43,724 nt of DNA from Chloroflexota bacterium (GTDB taxonomy: Bacteria; Chloroflexota; Dehalococcoidia; UBA2979): assembly GCA_009840945.1 (NCBI GenBank), contig VXMU01000085.1:1-43724 (forward strand), read 5' to 3'. Shown here in pieces: positions 24,496 through 32,803 of the stretch. Position numbers and translations under genes: made by a program. Under the pieces are notes generated by a model. That model had not been told where the DNA came from, ran no database searches, and saw only the letters and a list, made by a program, of their open reading frames with translations. Numbering within the stretch: position 1 is the stretch's first letter; the number at the start of each line of letters is the position of its first letter.

Positions 24496-25902
24496 TCACG
24501 ACTCCACGGGCAGCCGAATCGTCACGGTGGCGCCCCGGCCGGGTCCGTCGCTCGCGGCGTCGGTCATGCCGCCGTGAGCCTCGACGATGGCCTGCGCGAT
24601 GGCCAGCCCCAGCCCGGTGCCGACGATGCCGCGGCCGCGGGACTGGTCGGTGCGGTAGAGGCGCTCGAAGACGTGCGGGAGGTCCGCCGCTTCGATCCCG
24701 ATCCCGTCGTCGACGACGGAGATCGACAGCGTCTCCTCGGTGTCCCGCGCCGCGCGCACGGCGATGCTCCCGCCGGGCTCGCAGCACCGGATGGCGTTGT
24801 TCACGATGTTCCCCAGCGCCTGGCTCATCCGCATGCGGTCGAGGTCGACCGCCGGCAGGTCGGCGGCGACCTCGAGCGTCAGGTCCAGCTCTCGGGCCTG
24901 GCACTGCGGCTCCCAGCGCTCCATCTCCGCGACAAGCAGGTCCGAGACCGAGGTCAGCTCGCGGACGAGCCGCATCTCACCGTAGTCCGTCTCTGCGAGC
25001 GACTCGAGGTCCGTGACCAGGCCGCGCAGGCGTTCCACTTCCTCGATGATGTGGCCGGAGGCGCTCTCCGCACTCTGCAGGCCGTCGCCCAGCCCCCTGG
25101 CTTCGAGCTGGATGACGCTCAGCGGCGTGTTCAGCTCATGGGCGATGTCGTTGACCAGCCCCCTGCGAAGCTCGCGCTGTGTTTCGAGCGCCGAGGTCAT
25201 CCGGTTGAACGCCGCGCTCATCTGGCCCAGCTCGTCCGAGGAGGTCACGGGCAACTGCGTCATATCCCCTCGGGCGATCGACTGGGTCGCCTCGGTCAGG
25301 GCCGTGACGGGCGCCGTGATGCGCCCGGAAACCCAGGCCGCCACCACGATCGCGATCCCGGCCGTGAGCACGCCGCCGACGAGCGTGATGACGAGGAGCG
25401 TGCTGAGGAACCCGTGCGATTCGCTGGACAGGAACTCACGCTGGACGTCCACGTGGACATAGCCGACGGGCTCGTTCGAGGTCAGGTCGAAGAGCGTCTC
25501 GCGATACCCGCCCAGCTCGGCCGTGGGGGCTCCGGGAGCGAGCTCGCCGAAGTTGTCCCGCACGACGCGCTGGTCGACGCCGACGATGACGACCCGCACC
25601 GGATCGCGGTGGAGCGCCTCGTTGTGCCCCTCGTCGGCCTCGCCGGACCCCTCCCCCCTCGCGGCCGTCGCGGAGCCGTACCCGGCCTCGGACAGCACGA
25701 TGTCCGCCGCGTCCCAGCCGCCGGCGGCGGTGTAGCTGCGGCTCAGGGCTCGGGCGAGCTGGACCGCCTCGTCATCGCCGATCTCGTCGACGAACGCACC
25801 GAGGCGGGCCTGCGTCGCGTAGTAGCCCACGGCCACGCTGGCGAGGACCGTCAGTACGACCGCGAGGACCGTCAGACCCATGATTCGCCGGCGCAGCGAC
25901 AT
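24496..25902 (-). CDS. membrane sensor histidine kinase (BaeS-like)
   Basis: The 468-residue product has two membrane helices (about 8-28 and 165-190) flanking a 135-residue extracytoplasmic sensor domain. A HAMP domain follows (VSGRITAPVTALTEATQSIARGDMTQL), then HisKA with acceptor His in NDIAHELNTPLSVIQ, and HATPase with ALGNIVNNAIRCC, VVDDGIGI, and GTGLGLAIAQAIVEAHGG. The sensor domain contains an acidic, Gly/Ser-rich stretch (GEGSGEADEGHN). Its ATG overlaps the response-regulator stop by one base (TGATG), so the two are co-translated. The likely signal is envelope-related, given the lipoprotein gene just upstream. Confidence 0.93.
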   Translation of the reverse strand: MSLRRRIMGLTVLAVVLTVLASVAVGYYATQARLGAFVDEIGDDEAVQLARALSRSYTAAGGWDAADIVLSEAGYGSATAARGEGSGEADEGHNEALHRDPVRVVIVGVDQRVVRDNFGELAPGAPTAELGGYRETLFDLTSNEPVGYVHVDVQREFLSSESHGFLSTLLVITLVGGVLTAGIAIVVAAWVSGRITAPVTALTEATQSIARGDMTQLPVTSSDELGQMSAAFNRMTSALETQRELRRGLVNDIAHELNTPLSVIQLEARGLGDGLQSAESASGHIIEEVERLRGLVTDLESLAETDYGEMRLVRELTSVSDLLVAEMERWEPQCQARELDLTLEVAADLPAVDLDRMRMSQALGNIVNNAIRCCEPGGSIAVRAARDTEETLSISVVDDGIGIEAADLPHVFERLYRTDQSRGRGIVGTGLGLAIAQAIVEAHGGMTDAASDGPGRGATVTIRLPVES

Positions 25903-26579
25903 CAGTCGCCCTCCACCACGAACCGGTAGCCCGCGCCGTAGACCGTCTGGATCGGCTCCCTGCCCTCGCGGTGGATCTGCCTGCGCAGGCGGGCGATCTG
26001 GCTGTCGATGGCGCGGTCGAACCCCTCGAACTCACCGTCGAAGGTCAGCGAGATGAGCTGGTCGCGGGTGAGCACCTGGTTGGGATGTCGCATGAACGTC
26101 GCCAGCAGGGCGATCTGCGCCTGGCTGAGCGGCACACGCTCCTCGTCGACCGTAACGACGCCGGTAGTCTCGTTGAGGGTGATGTGGTCGCGGGTGAGGA
26201 CCTGCTGGACCTTGCCCCGGACGCGACGCAGCACGGCCTCGGCACGCGCGATGACCTCGTCCGGGTCGAATGGCTTCACGACGTAGTCGTCGGCGCCGCT
26301 CTCCAGTCCGGTGATGCGCTCCTCGGGGGCTTCACGGGCGGTCAGCATGATGATCGGCACGTCCGATTCGCGCCGCAGGATCCTGCACAGCTCGACGCCG
26401 TCGAGCCTCGGGAGCATCAGGTCGAGGATCACCAGGTCCGGGGCGAGGTCACGGGCCATGGTGAGGCCGGACTCACCGTCGTGGGTCACCTCCGCGGAGA
26501 ATCCGGCACGCTCGAAGTAGACCTTGACCCAGTTCGCGATCCGCACATCGTCCTCGATGATCAGTACGGCGCCGCTCAT
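25902..26579 (-). CDS. OmpR/PhoB-family response regulator
   Basis: The 225-residue product has an N-terminal receiver (LIIEDDVRIANWVKVYF, phospho-acceptor Asp about 52 in VILDLMLPR, IIMLTAR, DYVVKPF). The C-terminal winged helix (VPLSQAQIALLATFMRHPNQVLTRDQL, then DSQIARLRRQIHREG and IQTVYGAGYRFV) binds DNA. It is the partner of the overlapping kinase gene. A 12-bp hairpin lies between it and the lipoprotein gene upstream, so read-through from that gene may be limited. Confidence 0.94.
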   Translation of the reverse strand: MSGAVLIIEDDVRIANWVKVYFERAGFSAEVTHDGESGLTMARDLAPDLVILDLMLPRLDGVELCRILRRESDVPIIMLTAREAPEERITGLESGADDYVVKPFDPDEVIARAEAVLRRVRGKVQQVLTRDHITLNETTGVVTVDEERVPLSQAQIALLATFMRHPNQVLTRDQLISLTFDGEFEGFDRAIDSQIARLRRQIHREGREPIQTVYGAGYRFVVEGD

Positions 26580-26603
26580 GACCAGTCCTCGAGGCTCGAT
26601 CGC

Positions 26604-26633
26604 GGACGCGGCGCCTCCGGGGGCGCCGCGTCC
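26604..26633 (-). terminator. perfect 12-bp hairpin between the lipoprotein and the two-component genes
   Basis: GGACGCGGCGCC (26604-26615) and GGCGCCGCGTCC (26622-26633) pair perfectly around a 6-base loop. It lies 56 bases past the lipoprotein stop and about 25 bases before the regulator start. No T-run follows, so it may be a partial terminator or a stability element that sets the ratio of lipoprotein to regulator mRNA. Confidence 0.6.
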
Positions 26634-26689
26634 TTCAGCGGGTGCTTCGAGGATCAGGTTACATCTCCCGGCGACCCACCGGTCGGCTC

Positions 26690-27760
26690 CTAGTCACGCC
26701 CGCTCCCTTCACCGCCCGAGCCGTGCTCGCTGCCGGACTCGCCGCCACGGCCGACGTGCTCGCCGCCGCCTTCGCGGCCGCTGCCCTCGACGCCCTCGCC
26801 CCCGGTGTGAGGCTGGGGCCCGGGGCCGGCGCAGTCGAACACCTCCATGTGCACGACGTAGCCGTCGAAGGAGACTCCGGCGAGGGCCGGCTCACTCGCG
26901 GCCGAGACGCTGGTCGTGGCTTCCTGGCCGGGGCTCAGGTGGCCCAGCACGTCCGGGCCCAGCTCGCCCACGGTCCTCGTGCCCGACTTCAGGTGCGGCT
27001 CGGCCTGGACGTAGCAGAGCACCTCCGAGGTGGTGTTCCGCACCGTCGACTGGACCGACTGGGTCGCCGCGTCGTACCGCGCGGAGATGGCCAGGCCGCC
27101 CAGCGTGCCGTTCCACGGCTGGTCGAGCGGGATGATGGGGCTCGACATGGCTGCCTCGCCGGCCTCGGAACCCGTCCCGCCGCCTTCGCCACCGGACTCA
27201 CCGGTGCCTTCGCCTCTCGACTCGCCGCCCGAGCCGTGCTCGCCGCCGGACTCGGCGTTGCCGACCTCGGCGTGCGCGACCCAGCCGGTGAACGACGCCT
27301 GCGTCGAGGGCAGGTTGACCGTCGCCACCTGGCCCGGCGCCATGTCGATGGGTGTCGTGGGGCCAAGCTCCGTGCCGTTGGAGAGGTGGACCTCGATCCT
27401 GACGCGGGTCAGGTCGTTGCTGGTCGTGTTCTCCACGGTGCCCGTGAAGGAGTTGCTGGCGGGGTCGTAGCTGAGGATCAGCCGCGCGCCGCCGCGGACC
27501 ATGTCGAAGGTCTTGTCGGGCGCCAGCATGGCGCTGCTGCCCTCTTCGCCGGAGCCGGACTCGCCCCCGCTCTCGCCGCCGGAGCCGTGCTCACCGCCGC
27601 GCTCGCCGGAGATGCTCTGGCTGACCTCGACATGGTTGGGCTCGGGGCCCTCGCCGCCTTCGTTGTCGCCCGTGCATCCGAGCAGGATGCCGGCGACGAG
27701 GATGGCGCCCATGGCCGGCCCGAACAGCAGCGTCCTGGTGATCTTCTTGTTGCGGATCAT
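26690..27760 (-). CDS. lipoprotein with two FxLYD-like domains and Gly/Glu/Ser-rich linkers
   Basis: The 356-residue product has a signal peptide with lipobox (AGILLGC). Two beta domains of about 95 residues each (MVRGGARLILSYDPASNSFTGTVENTTSNDL...RIEVHLSNGTELGP and NGTLGGLAISARYDAATQSVQSTVRNTTSEVL...AEPHLKSGTRTVGEL) are copies of one another and resemble FxLYD-type domains. Three low-complexity segments built on GGEHGSGGES (near residues 55, 172 and 320 to the end) surround them. ATG 27760 has AAAGGATGA upstream. Its role is probably as an envelope surface or sensor partner of the downstream two-component system. Confidence 0.82.
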   Translation of the reverse strand: MIRNKKITRTLLFGPAMGAILVAGILLGCTGDNEGGEGPEPNHVEVSQSISGERGGEHGSGGESGGESGSGEEGSSAMLAPDKTFDMVRGGARLILSYDPASNSFTGTVENTTSNDLTRVRIEVHLSNGTELGPTTPIDMAPGQVATVNLPSTQASFTGWVAHAEVGNAESGGEHGSGGESRGEGTGESGGEGGGTGSEAGEAAMSSPIIPLDQPWNGTLGGLAISARYDAATQSVQSTVRNTTSEVLCYVQAEPHLKSGTRTVGELGPDVLGHLSPGQEATTSVSAASEPALAGVSFDGYVVHMEVFDCAGPGPQPHTGGEGVEGSGREGGGEHVGRGGESGSEHGSGGEGSGRD

Positions 27761-27806
27761 TGCTTCATCCTTTCCGTGAAGCGCTCGTTGCGCTGCTCAC
27801 GGTAGG

Positions 27807-27830
27807 GACAAAATGTCGCGGAACTTTGTC
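27807..27830. promoter_or_regulatory. GACAAA/TTTGTC inverted repeat in the lipoprotein-marR divergent region
   Basis: GACAAA (27807-27812) and TTTGTC (27825-27830) form a short palindrome upstream of the lipoprotein gene. Its spacing fits a dimeric repressor or response-regulator site, but the binder is unknown. Confidence 0.3.
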
Positions 27831-27988
27831 ACCGAATCGCGCCCCTGCGAGGCGGCAGATGTTGGGCCACCCGGGTGCGCTCAAGCCGTTACTCGCATCC
27901 AGGATGCCTATCCGTCGAGCTGACCCGAGTTGGGGCGCCCAAGGGCTGCCAGGACACGCTCGCGAGGCGCGGGACACGCGGCTGCCGA

Positions 27989-28017
27989 TTGCCCAACGCG
28001 TTCGAACGGCTTAGGGT
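27989..28017 (+). promoter_or_regulatory. promoter of the marR-family gene
   Basis: TTGCCC (27989-27994), a 17-base spacer and TAGGGT (28012-28017) form a sigma-70-like promoter. The expected transcription start is within a few bases of the ATG at 28027, so the mRNA would have almost no leader. Confidence 0.5.
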
Positions 28018-28026
28018 CGAGTCAGG

Positions 28027-28503
28027 ATGACGGACACATTGCTAGAGCAGGATCCCGACCGCCAGAGTGACGAGCTTCCACTCGACCTCGAGGCGTACGT
28101 GGCCGGGCTCGTGAACGCGGTCGAGAAGGGGATGGCCGCCGAGGTCGCCCCGCACGGCCTCAGCCCGCTGGAATTCCATCTCCTGCGCTACTGCATGGAC
28201 GGCGAGCGCACGGCCACGCAGCTTGCGGAGGTGCTCCCCGTCGACGGTTCGCGCGTGAGCCGCCTCGTCACCGGGCTGGTGGACAAGGGCATGTTGCGCC
28301 GGCGACGCCTGCGCAGCGACCGGCGGGTGGTGATGCTGCGGCTGTCCGACGAGGGGCGAGAGCTCACTACGCGGATCGTCGAGAACATGCGCGGCTATGA
28401 CGCGATGCTCACGGCGGGCATCGGCGCCGAGGATCTGAGCGTCTTCGCGTCCGTCTCCGCGAGGATCATCGCCAACCACGCCGCCATGGACGAGGCCGAG
28501 TAG
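28027..28503 (+). CDS. MarR-family transcriptional regulator
   Basis: The 158-residue product has a MarR winged helix: GLSPLEFHLLRYCMDGERTATQLAEVLPVDGSRVSRLVTGLVDKGMLRRRRLRSDRRVVMLRLSDEG. The DNA-recognition helix (SRVSRLVTGL) and the wing with D-R-R are intact, and flanking helices form the dimer arm. MarR proteins repress efflux and stress genes and release DNA on ligand binding. The convergent MMPL exporter is the obvious target, though its own promoter lies 2.4 kb away, so local autoregulation is the safer claim. Confidence 0.9.
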   Translation: MTDTLLEQDPDRQSDELPLDLEAYVAGLVNAVEKGMAAEVAPHGLSPLEFHLLRYCMDGERTATQLAEVLPVDGSRVSRLVTGLVDKGMLRRRRLRSDRRVVMLRLSDEGRELTTRIVENMRGYDAMLTAGIGAEDLSVFASVSARIIANHAAMDEAE

Positions 28504-28525
28504 CCCCGACAACGGCCACGGCCCC

Positions 28526-28559
28526 GCGCGCCTCGTCAGCCTCGTCCGAGGAGGCGCGC
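28526..28559. terminator. bidirectional terminator between marR and the MMPL exporter
   Basis: GCGCGCCTC (28526-28534) pairs with GAGGCGCGC (28551-28559), with a nested CCTCG-TC-CGAGG hairpin inside. It sits between convergent genes and overlaps the MMPL stop codon. Confidence 0.6.
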
Positions 28560-30904
28560 TACCCCGGTGAAGAGTCGAGCTGCGGCGTACGCTCGATGGT
28601 GAGTCGCGGCAGTCGGCGGTCGAGCCAGGCGGGCACCCACCAGTTGCGCGCCCCCAGGAGCTCCATCGCGGCCGGCACCAGCAGCAGCCGCACCACGGTC
28701 GCGTCGAGGAACACCGCGACGGCGAGCCCGAGGCCGAACATCTTGATGGCCCGGTTGTCCTCGAACACGAAGCTCGCGAAGACCACCACCATGATCGCGG
28801 CGGCGGCGGTGATGACCCGCGCCGTCGAGGCGAGGCCGTCGGCCACCGAGGTGACCGCGTCACCGCTGCGGTCGTACTCCTCGCGCACCCGCGAGAGCAG
28901 GAACACCTCGTAGTCCATCGAGAGCCCGAAGACGATGGCGAACAGCATCATCGGGATGAACGGCTCGATGGGCCCCGCGTCGACGCCGATCAGCGAGCCG
29001 AACCACCCGTGCTGGAAGACCGCCGCCACCACGCCGTACGCCGCGGCGATCGAGAGCAGGTTCATCACCACCGCCTTGATCGGCACCAGCACCGACCGGA
29101 AGACGATCAGCAGCAAGAGGAACGAGAGCACCAGCACGGCGGCGAAGAACACCGGCGTGCGCGTCGACAGGTAGTCCGTGAAGTCCACGCCCAGGGGCAC
29201 CGTCCCGGCGACGTTCACCGCCAGCGTGCTCCCGGCGACGGCACCCGGGATCACGTCGGTGCGCAGCCGGCCGACGAGGTCCGCCGTGGCCGGGTCCTGG
29301 GGCGCGGTGGCCGGGTAGACCTGCAGCATGTACGCCGAGGCATTCGAGGGGTCCGTGAGGTCGTTCGGCAGCGGGCCGTTGACGGAGACCACGCCATCGG
29401 CGTTGGAGAGGTCGTCGATGAGCGGCTGCAGAGCCGCGCGATCCTGTGCCTGCTGCACCTCGGCCGTCACGATGAGCGGGCCGTTGAAGCCCGGGCCGAA
29501 GCCCTCGGCCAGGAGGTCGTACGCGCGGCGCGTCGTGGTCTCCTCCGGGAAGTTGCCGTCGTCGGCGAACCCGAGTTGCAGCGAGAGCGCGGGCGAGGCC
29601 ATCGCGACCAGCAGTGCCGCCCCGGCGATGAGCGCGATCCACGGGCGGCGCTGCACCATGCGGCTCCAGCGCCACGAGAAGGTCTCTTCCATCGGTTTAC
29701 GGGGCCGCCTCGGCACGATCGCGCGCAGCGGCCGCACCACGAACCCGGCGAGGAGCACGACCACGGCCAGCGGCGCGCCCAGCATCAACGGTTGGAAGCC
29801 GAGCCCCACCCCGAGCAGCGCCACGGCCACCAGCCCGGCCGCGACCAGCCCGCGCCAGCGCGTGACCTCGATGCGGTCTCGCACGAACGCAATCAGGGCG
29901 GGGAGGAGCGTGACCGACGCGATCATCGTCGACGCCACCGTGAGCGCCGCCGCGACCGCGAGCCCGGTGATGAACGGCAGCCCCATGAGGAGCATGCCGA
30001 GCAGCGAGATCACGACCGTGAGCCCGGCGAAGATCACCGCCCGGCCCGCCGTGTCCATCGCCAGGAACACCGAGGGCTCCACGTCGCCGTCCTCGGCGAG
30101 GCCGTCGCGGTAGCGGGTGACGATGAAGAGCGCGTAGTCGATGCCGACGCCGATCCCGATCATCGCGCCGATCGTCGTCGCAAACTCGGGGATCGACATC
30201 ACGTTGGACAGGACCACGGCAAGCGCGAGGCCGAGGCCGACGCCGGCCACCGCCACCGCAAGCGGCAGGCCCATCGCCATCACGGAGCCGAACGCGAAGA
30301 TCAGGACCACCACGGCGAACGCGAGCCCGATGAACTCCGACTGCGGCGGCTCGAACTCGCTGAGCGCCTCGCCGCCGATCTCGACCGACAGGCCGGGGAG
30401 CTCGGGCGCGAGGTCAATGAACTCGCCCCCGAGCTCGGACGTCTGGTTGAAGTCCAGCTCCGGCGCGAGGTCGATGCGCGCGAAGGCGACCTGCCCGTCG
30501 GCGCTGACCTGGGGCCGGCCGGGCATGTGGGGCAGGTGCGGGGCGTGCTGCGGGGCCGGCTCGGGGATCGGAGCCGTCGCGCGGTACGGGCTGGTGACGT
30601 TCACCCCGTCGTACGCGTCGATCTCGTCGAACATCGCCTCCATGGCCTCGCGCACGGCGGGATCGTCGATGCCGGCCTCGGAGCGGAAGACGACGGAGCC
30701 ACTGAAGCCGCCGCCGAGGCCGCCGAAGTGCTCCTCGAGCACCTCGAACCCGCTGCGGCTGTCCGAGTCGGGAGCCTCGAGCTGCGCGTAGAACGAGGGA
30801 CCCACCGCGCCGGCCGCCGCGAGCGCGGCGACGACGACCGCGACCCAGGCGGCGACGGTCTTGCGGGGGTTGAGGAAGCACCACCGGGCGATTCGAAGGA
30901 GCAT
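28559..30904 (-). CDS. MMPL/RND-family membrane exporter
   Basis: This is a 781-residue, polytopic membrane protein with the internal duplication of RND/MMPL proteins. Each half has one membrane helix, a large extracytoplasmic domain and five or six helices. Family marks are WCFLNPRKTVAAWVAVVVAALAAAG, GIGVGIDYALFIVTRYRDGLAEG-like DGLAEDGDVEPSVFLAMDTAGRAVIFAGLTV, and FGLSMDYEVFLLSRVREEYDRSGD in the second half. The two Asp-Tyr pairs are the expected proton-relay residues. MMPL proteins export lipids, siderophores or drugs using the proton gradient. ATG 30904 has GAGAGG five bases upstream; the longer frame is not supported. A MarR regulator is convergent. Confidence 0.92.
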   Translation of the reverse strand: MLLRIARWCFLNPRKTVAAWVAVVVAALAAAGAVGPSFYAQLEAPDSDSRSGFEVLEEHFGGLGGGFSGSVVFRSEAGIDDPAVREAMEAMFDEIDAYDGVNVTSPYRATAPIPEPAPQHAPHLPHMPGRPQVSADGQVAFARIDLAPELDFNQTSELGGEFIDLAPELPGLSVEIGGEALSEFEPPQSEFIGLAFAVVVLIFAFGSVMAMGLPLAVAVAGVGLGLALAVVLSNVMSIPEFATTIGAMIGIGVGIDYALFIVTRYRDGLAEDGDVEPSVFLAMDTAGRAVIFAGLTVVISLLGMLLMGLPFITGLAVAAALTVASTMIASVTLLPALIAFVRDRIEVTRWRGLVAAGLVAVALLGVGLGFQPLMLGAPLAVVVLLAGFVVRPLRAIVPRRPRKPMEETFSWRWSRMVQRRPWIALIAGAALLVAMASPALSLQLGFADDGNFPEETTTRRAYDLLAEGFGPGFNGPLIVTAEVQQAQDRAALQPLIDDLSNADGVVSVNGPLPNDLTDPSNASAYMLQVYPATAPQDPATADLVGRLRTDVIPGAVAGSTLAVNVAGTVPLGVDFTDYLSTRTPVFFAAVLVLSFLLLLIVFRSVLVPIKAVVMNLLSIAAAYGVVAAVFQHGWFGSLIGVDAGPIEPFIPMMLFAIVFGLSMDYEVFLLSRVREEYDRSGDAVTSVADGLASTARVITAAAAIMVVVFASFVFEDNRAIKMFGLGLAVAVFLDATVVRLLLVPAAMELLGARNWWVPAWLDRRLPRLTIERTPQLDSSPG

Positions 30905-31104
30905 CGTGGCCTCTCTGCCGTGCGCGCGTGACGGCGCGAACGGTCCGCGTCGCTGCTGTACGCCGGTGGGAGAGGCGCTATTCGAACCTAGCAGGGAGAC
31001 ACGCAAGGGCCAATCGACGGCGCCGCACCACACGCTGCGGAGTCCGGAAGCGACGTGCGGTAACCTCGCCCCGCGTGCAACGCATCAAGGGAAGGAACGC
31101 TCTG

Positions 31105-31455
31105 ATGAGCCACGGGAGGATATTCAGCTGGGCCGAGGTGGACCCATGGCCCTCGGACTATCCGGGGACAGCCATCAAGGTCGTGAACGGCCGGAACATG
31201 CAGCTCCTCTGGGCCGAATTCCAGCCCGGCGCGACGTACGACCTTCACTCCCACGAGCGAGAGCAGTTCAGCTTTATGTTGAGCGGCCGGATGCGACTCA
31301 CGGTCGGGGGTGAAGTTGCGGAGATCGGGCCCGGAGACATGTGGCACGCCCCCGGCAACGTCGTCCACGGCGGCGAGGTCCTGGGCGACGAACCCGTGGT
31401 CTTCGTCGACGTGTACTCACCGCCCGCCGAGGAGTTCACGGAAGCGGAAGACTAA
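31105..31455 (+). CDS. cupin-domain protein
   Basis: The 116-residue single cupin has motif 1 GATYDLHSHEREQFSFMLSG (two His, Glu and the further metal-ligand pattern) and motif 2 GPGDMWHAPGNVVHGG, which together should bind a divalent metal in a small beta-barrel. The family is functionally broad (dioxygenases, isomerases, sensors), and the substrate cannot be told. GGAAGGAA lies about 8 bases before ATG 31105. It is divergent from the exporter and upstream of a dehydratase gene. Confidence 0.88.
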   Translation: MSHGRIFSWAEVDPWPSDYPGTAIKVVNGRNMQLLWAEFQPGATYDLHSHEREQFSFMLSGRMRLTVGGEVAEIGPGDMWHAPGNVVHGGEVLGDEPVVFVDVYSPPAEEFTEAED

Positions 31456-31621
31456 CCGCCGGACCGTCCCCTCGAGAGGCGGCGGCATCGAGGCTCACGG
31501 CGCGGCCTTCCGGAACCAACCCGACGCGCCACGCAGCGTGCCGAGGCCTGCGCGTTGACACCCGGCCCGCCCCTCGCTACCAAAGAGCCCACATCACAGG
31601 CACAACCGAGAGGAAACAGCG

Positions 31622-32737
31622 ATGGCTGACGACTGGCAGGCAGCATGGCAGGGAACGGTGGACGCGGTCGGCGGGGACTTCTCCGGGGGCGTGCAGTCCA
31701 CGGCGGTCGACCAGATCGAGCTCGGCGCGGTGCGCAAGTTCCTCGAACCCCTCGAGCTGGACTGCCCGCTCCACTACGACGCCGAGGCAGCGAAGCAGGC
31801 TGGGTACCGCAACGTCCTGGCGCCGGTCGCCGGCATCTCGTCGACGTGGCTGGACTCCGGGCTGTGGCGGCCCGGGATGGGCAGCCGCTACCCGCAGGCG
31901 CACCCGCACATCGACATCCCGCGCGCACGCGAGGCGTCGATGCCCGAGCCGCCGATGCCGGAGACGACCGCTGCGTTCGCGACCGACATCGAGATCGAGT
32001 ACTTCGAGCCGGCCGTCGTCGGTGACCGGCTGACGGTGCGCGGCCGCACGCTCATCTCCTGCCTGCCGCGCGAGACGCGCGTCGGGCGGGGCGCGTTCAT
32101 GGTCTGGGAGCGCGAGGTCGTCAACCAGGACGGCGTGCGCGTGGCGCTGCTGCGCAACGGCGGCTACTCGTACGTCGCGAACGAAGGTCCCGCGGACGCG
32201 CCCGCGGCGAACGGCGCCGCCGAGGAGAGCGCGGCCGACGAGCCCGACGAGGACCTCCTCGCAATCCGCAACGTCGACCCAGGCGACCCGCCGGGCGTCG
32301 ACTGGTCGCAGCAGCGCTACTGGGAGGACGTGAACGAGGGCGACGCGATCCCGCCGGTCACGATCAACCTCACCATCGCCCGCCTCGTGGTCGAGGCCGG
32401 GGCGAACCGCGACTTCAACCAGATCCACCACAACACGCCCGTCTCGGTCGCGACCGGCGCGCCGGACATGTACGCCAACAACGGCTTCATCCAGTCGTGG
32501 TGGGAGCGCGCGGTGCGCGAGTACATCGGCCTCGGCGGGCGCTTCAAGAAGACCGGCCCGTTCCGCATGCGCATCTTCAACACCGTCGGCGAGGCCGCGG
32601 TGACCTCCGGCGCGGTGAAGCGCAAGTGGGTCGAGGACGGTGAGCACCTCGTCGAGATCGAGGTGCAGACCGAGATCTCGCGCGGCACGTCGGTCGGGCC
32701 CGGCCCGGTCGTCGTGAGCCTGCCGACGCGCGGCTAG
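31622..32737 (+). CDS. two-domain MaoC-type dehydratase (FAS1-like N-terminus)
   Basis: The 371-residue product has two hot-dog domains. The N-terminal part (VRKFLEPLELDCPLHYDAEAAKQAGYRNVLAPV, then DIEIEYFEPAVVGDRLTV) is the FAS1-like dehydratase domain. After an Ala/Glu/Asp linker (about 190-215), the C-terminal part has VTINLTIARLVVEAGANRDFNQIHHN with the Asp/His hydratase motif, then GAPDMYANNGFIQSWWERAVREYIG. Such proteins hydrate or dehydrate acyl-CoA thioesters. A strong AGAGGAAA ribosome site and the hairpin at 32752 delimit the gene. No other lipid gene is nearby to define the substrate. Confidence 0.88.
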   Translation: MADDWQAAWQGTVDAVGGDFSGGVQSTAVDQIELGAVRKFLEPLELDCPLHYDAEAAKQAGYRNVLAPVAGISSTWLDSGLWRPGMGSRYPQAHPHIDIPRAREASMPEPPMPETTAAFATDIEIEYFEPAVVGDRLTVRGRTLISCLPRETRVGRGAFMVWEREVVNQDGVRVALLRNGGYSYVANEGPADAPAANGAAEESAADEPDEDLLAIRNVDPGDPPGVDWSQQRYWEDVNEGDAIPPVTINLTIARLVVEAGANRDFNQIHHNTPVSVATGAPDMYANNGFIQSWWERAVREYIGLGGRFKKTGPFRMRIFNTVGEAAVTSGAVKRKWVEDGEHLVEIEVQTEISRGTSVGPGPVVVSLPTRG

Positions 32738-32751
32738 CCCGAGCACCCCGG

Positions 32752-32779
32752 TCGGCGGCGCGTCGGTGCGCGCCGCCGA
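32752..32779 (+). terminator. terminator hairpin after the dehydratase gene
   Basis: TCGGCGGCGCG (32752-32762) pairs exactly with CGCGCCGCCGA (32769-32779) across a 6-base loop, 14 bases after the dehydratase stop. No T-run follows. Confidence 0.65.
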
Positions 32780-32788
32780 TCGAGGGTC

Positions 32789-32803
32789 TATGCTGGGTTT
32801 GTG
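32789..32803 (+). promoter_or_regulatory. -10 element implying a leaderless PAC2 mRNA
   Basis: TATGCT (32789-32794) ends 6 bases before the GTG start at 32801, and no Shine-Dalgarno is present. Transcription would begin at or next to the start codon. Confidence 0.45.

Noticed and set aside
29009-30931. A 640-residue open frame on the plus strand opposite the MMPL exporter
   Set aside because: It is His/Arg/Asp-rich with no domain, as expected for the antisense of a high-GC gene, and the opposite strand is a complete MMPL protein.
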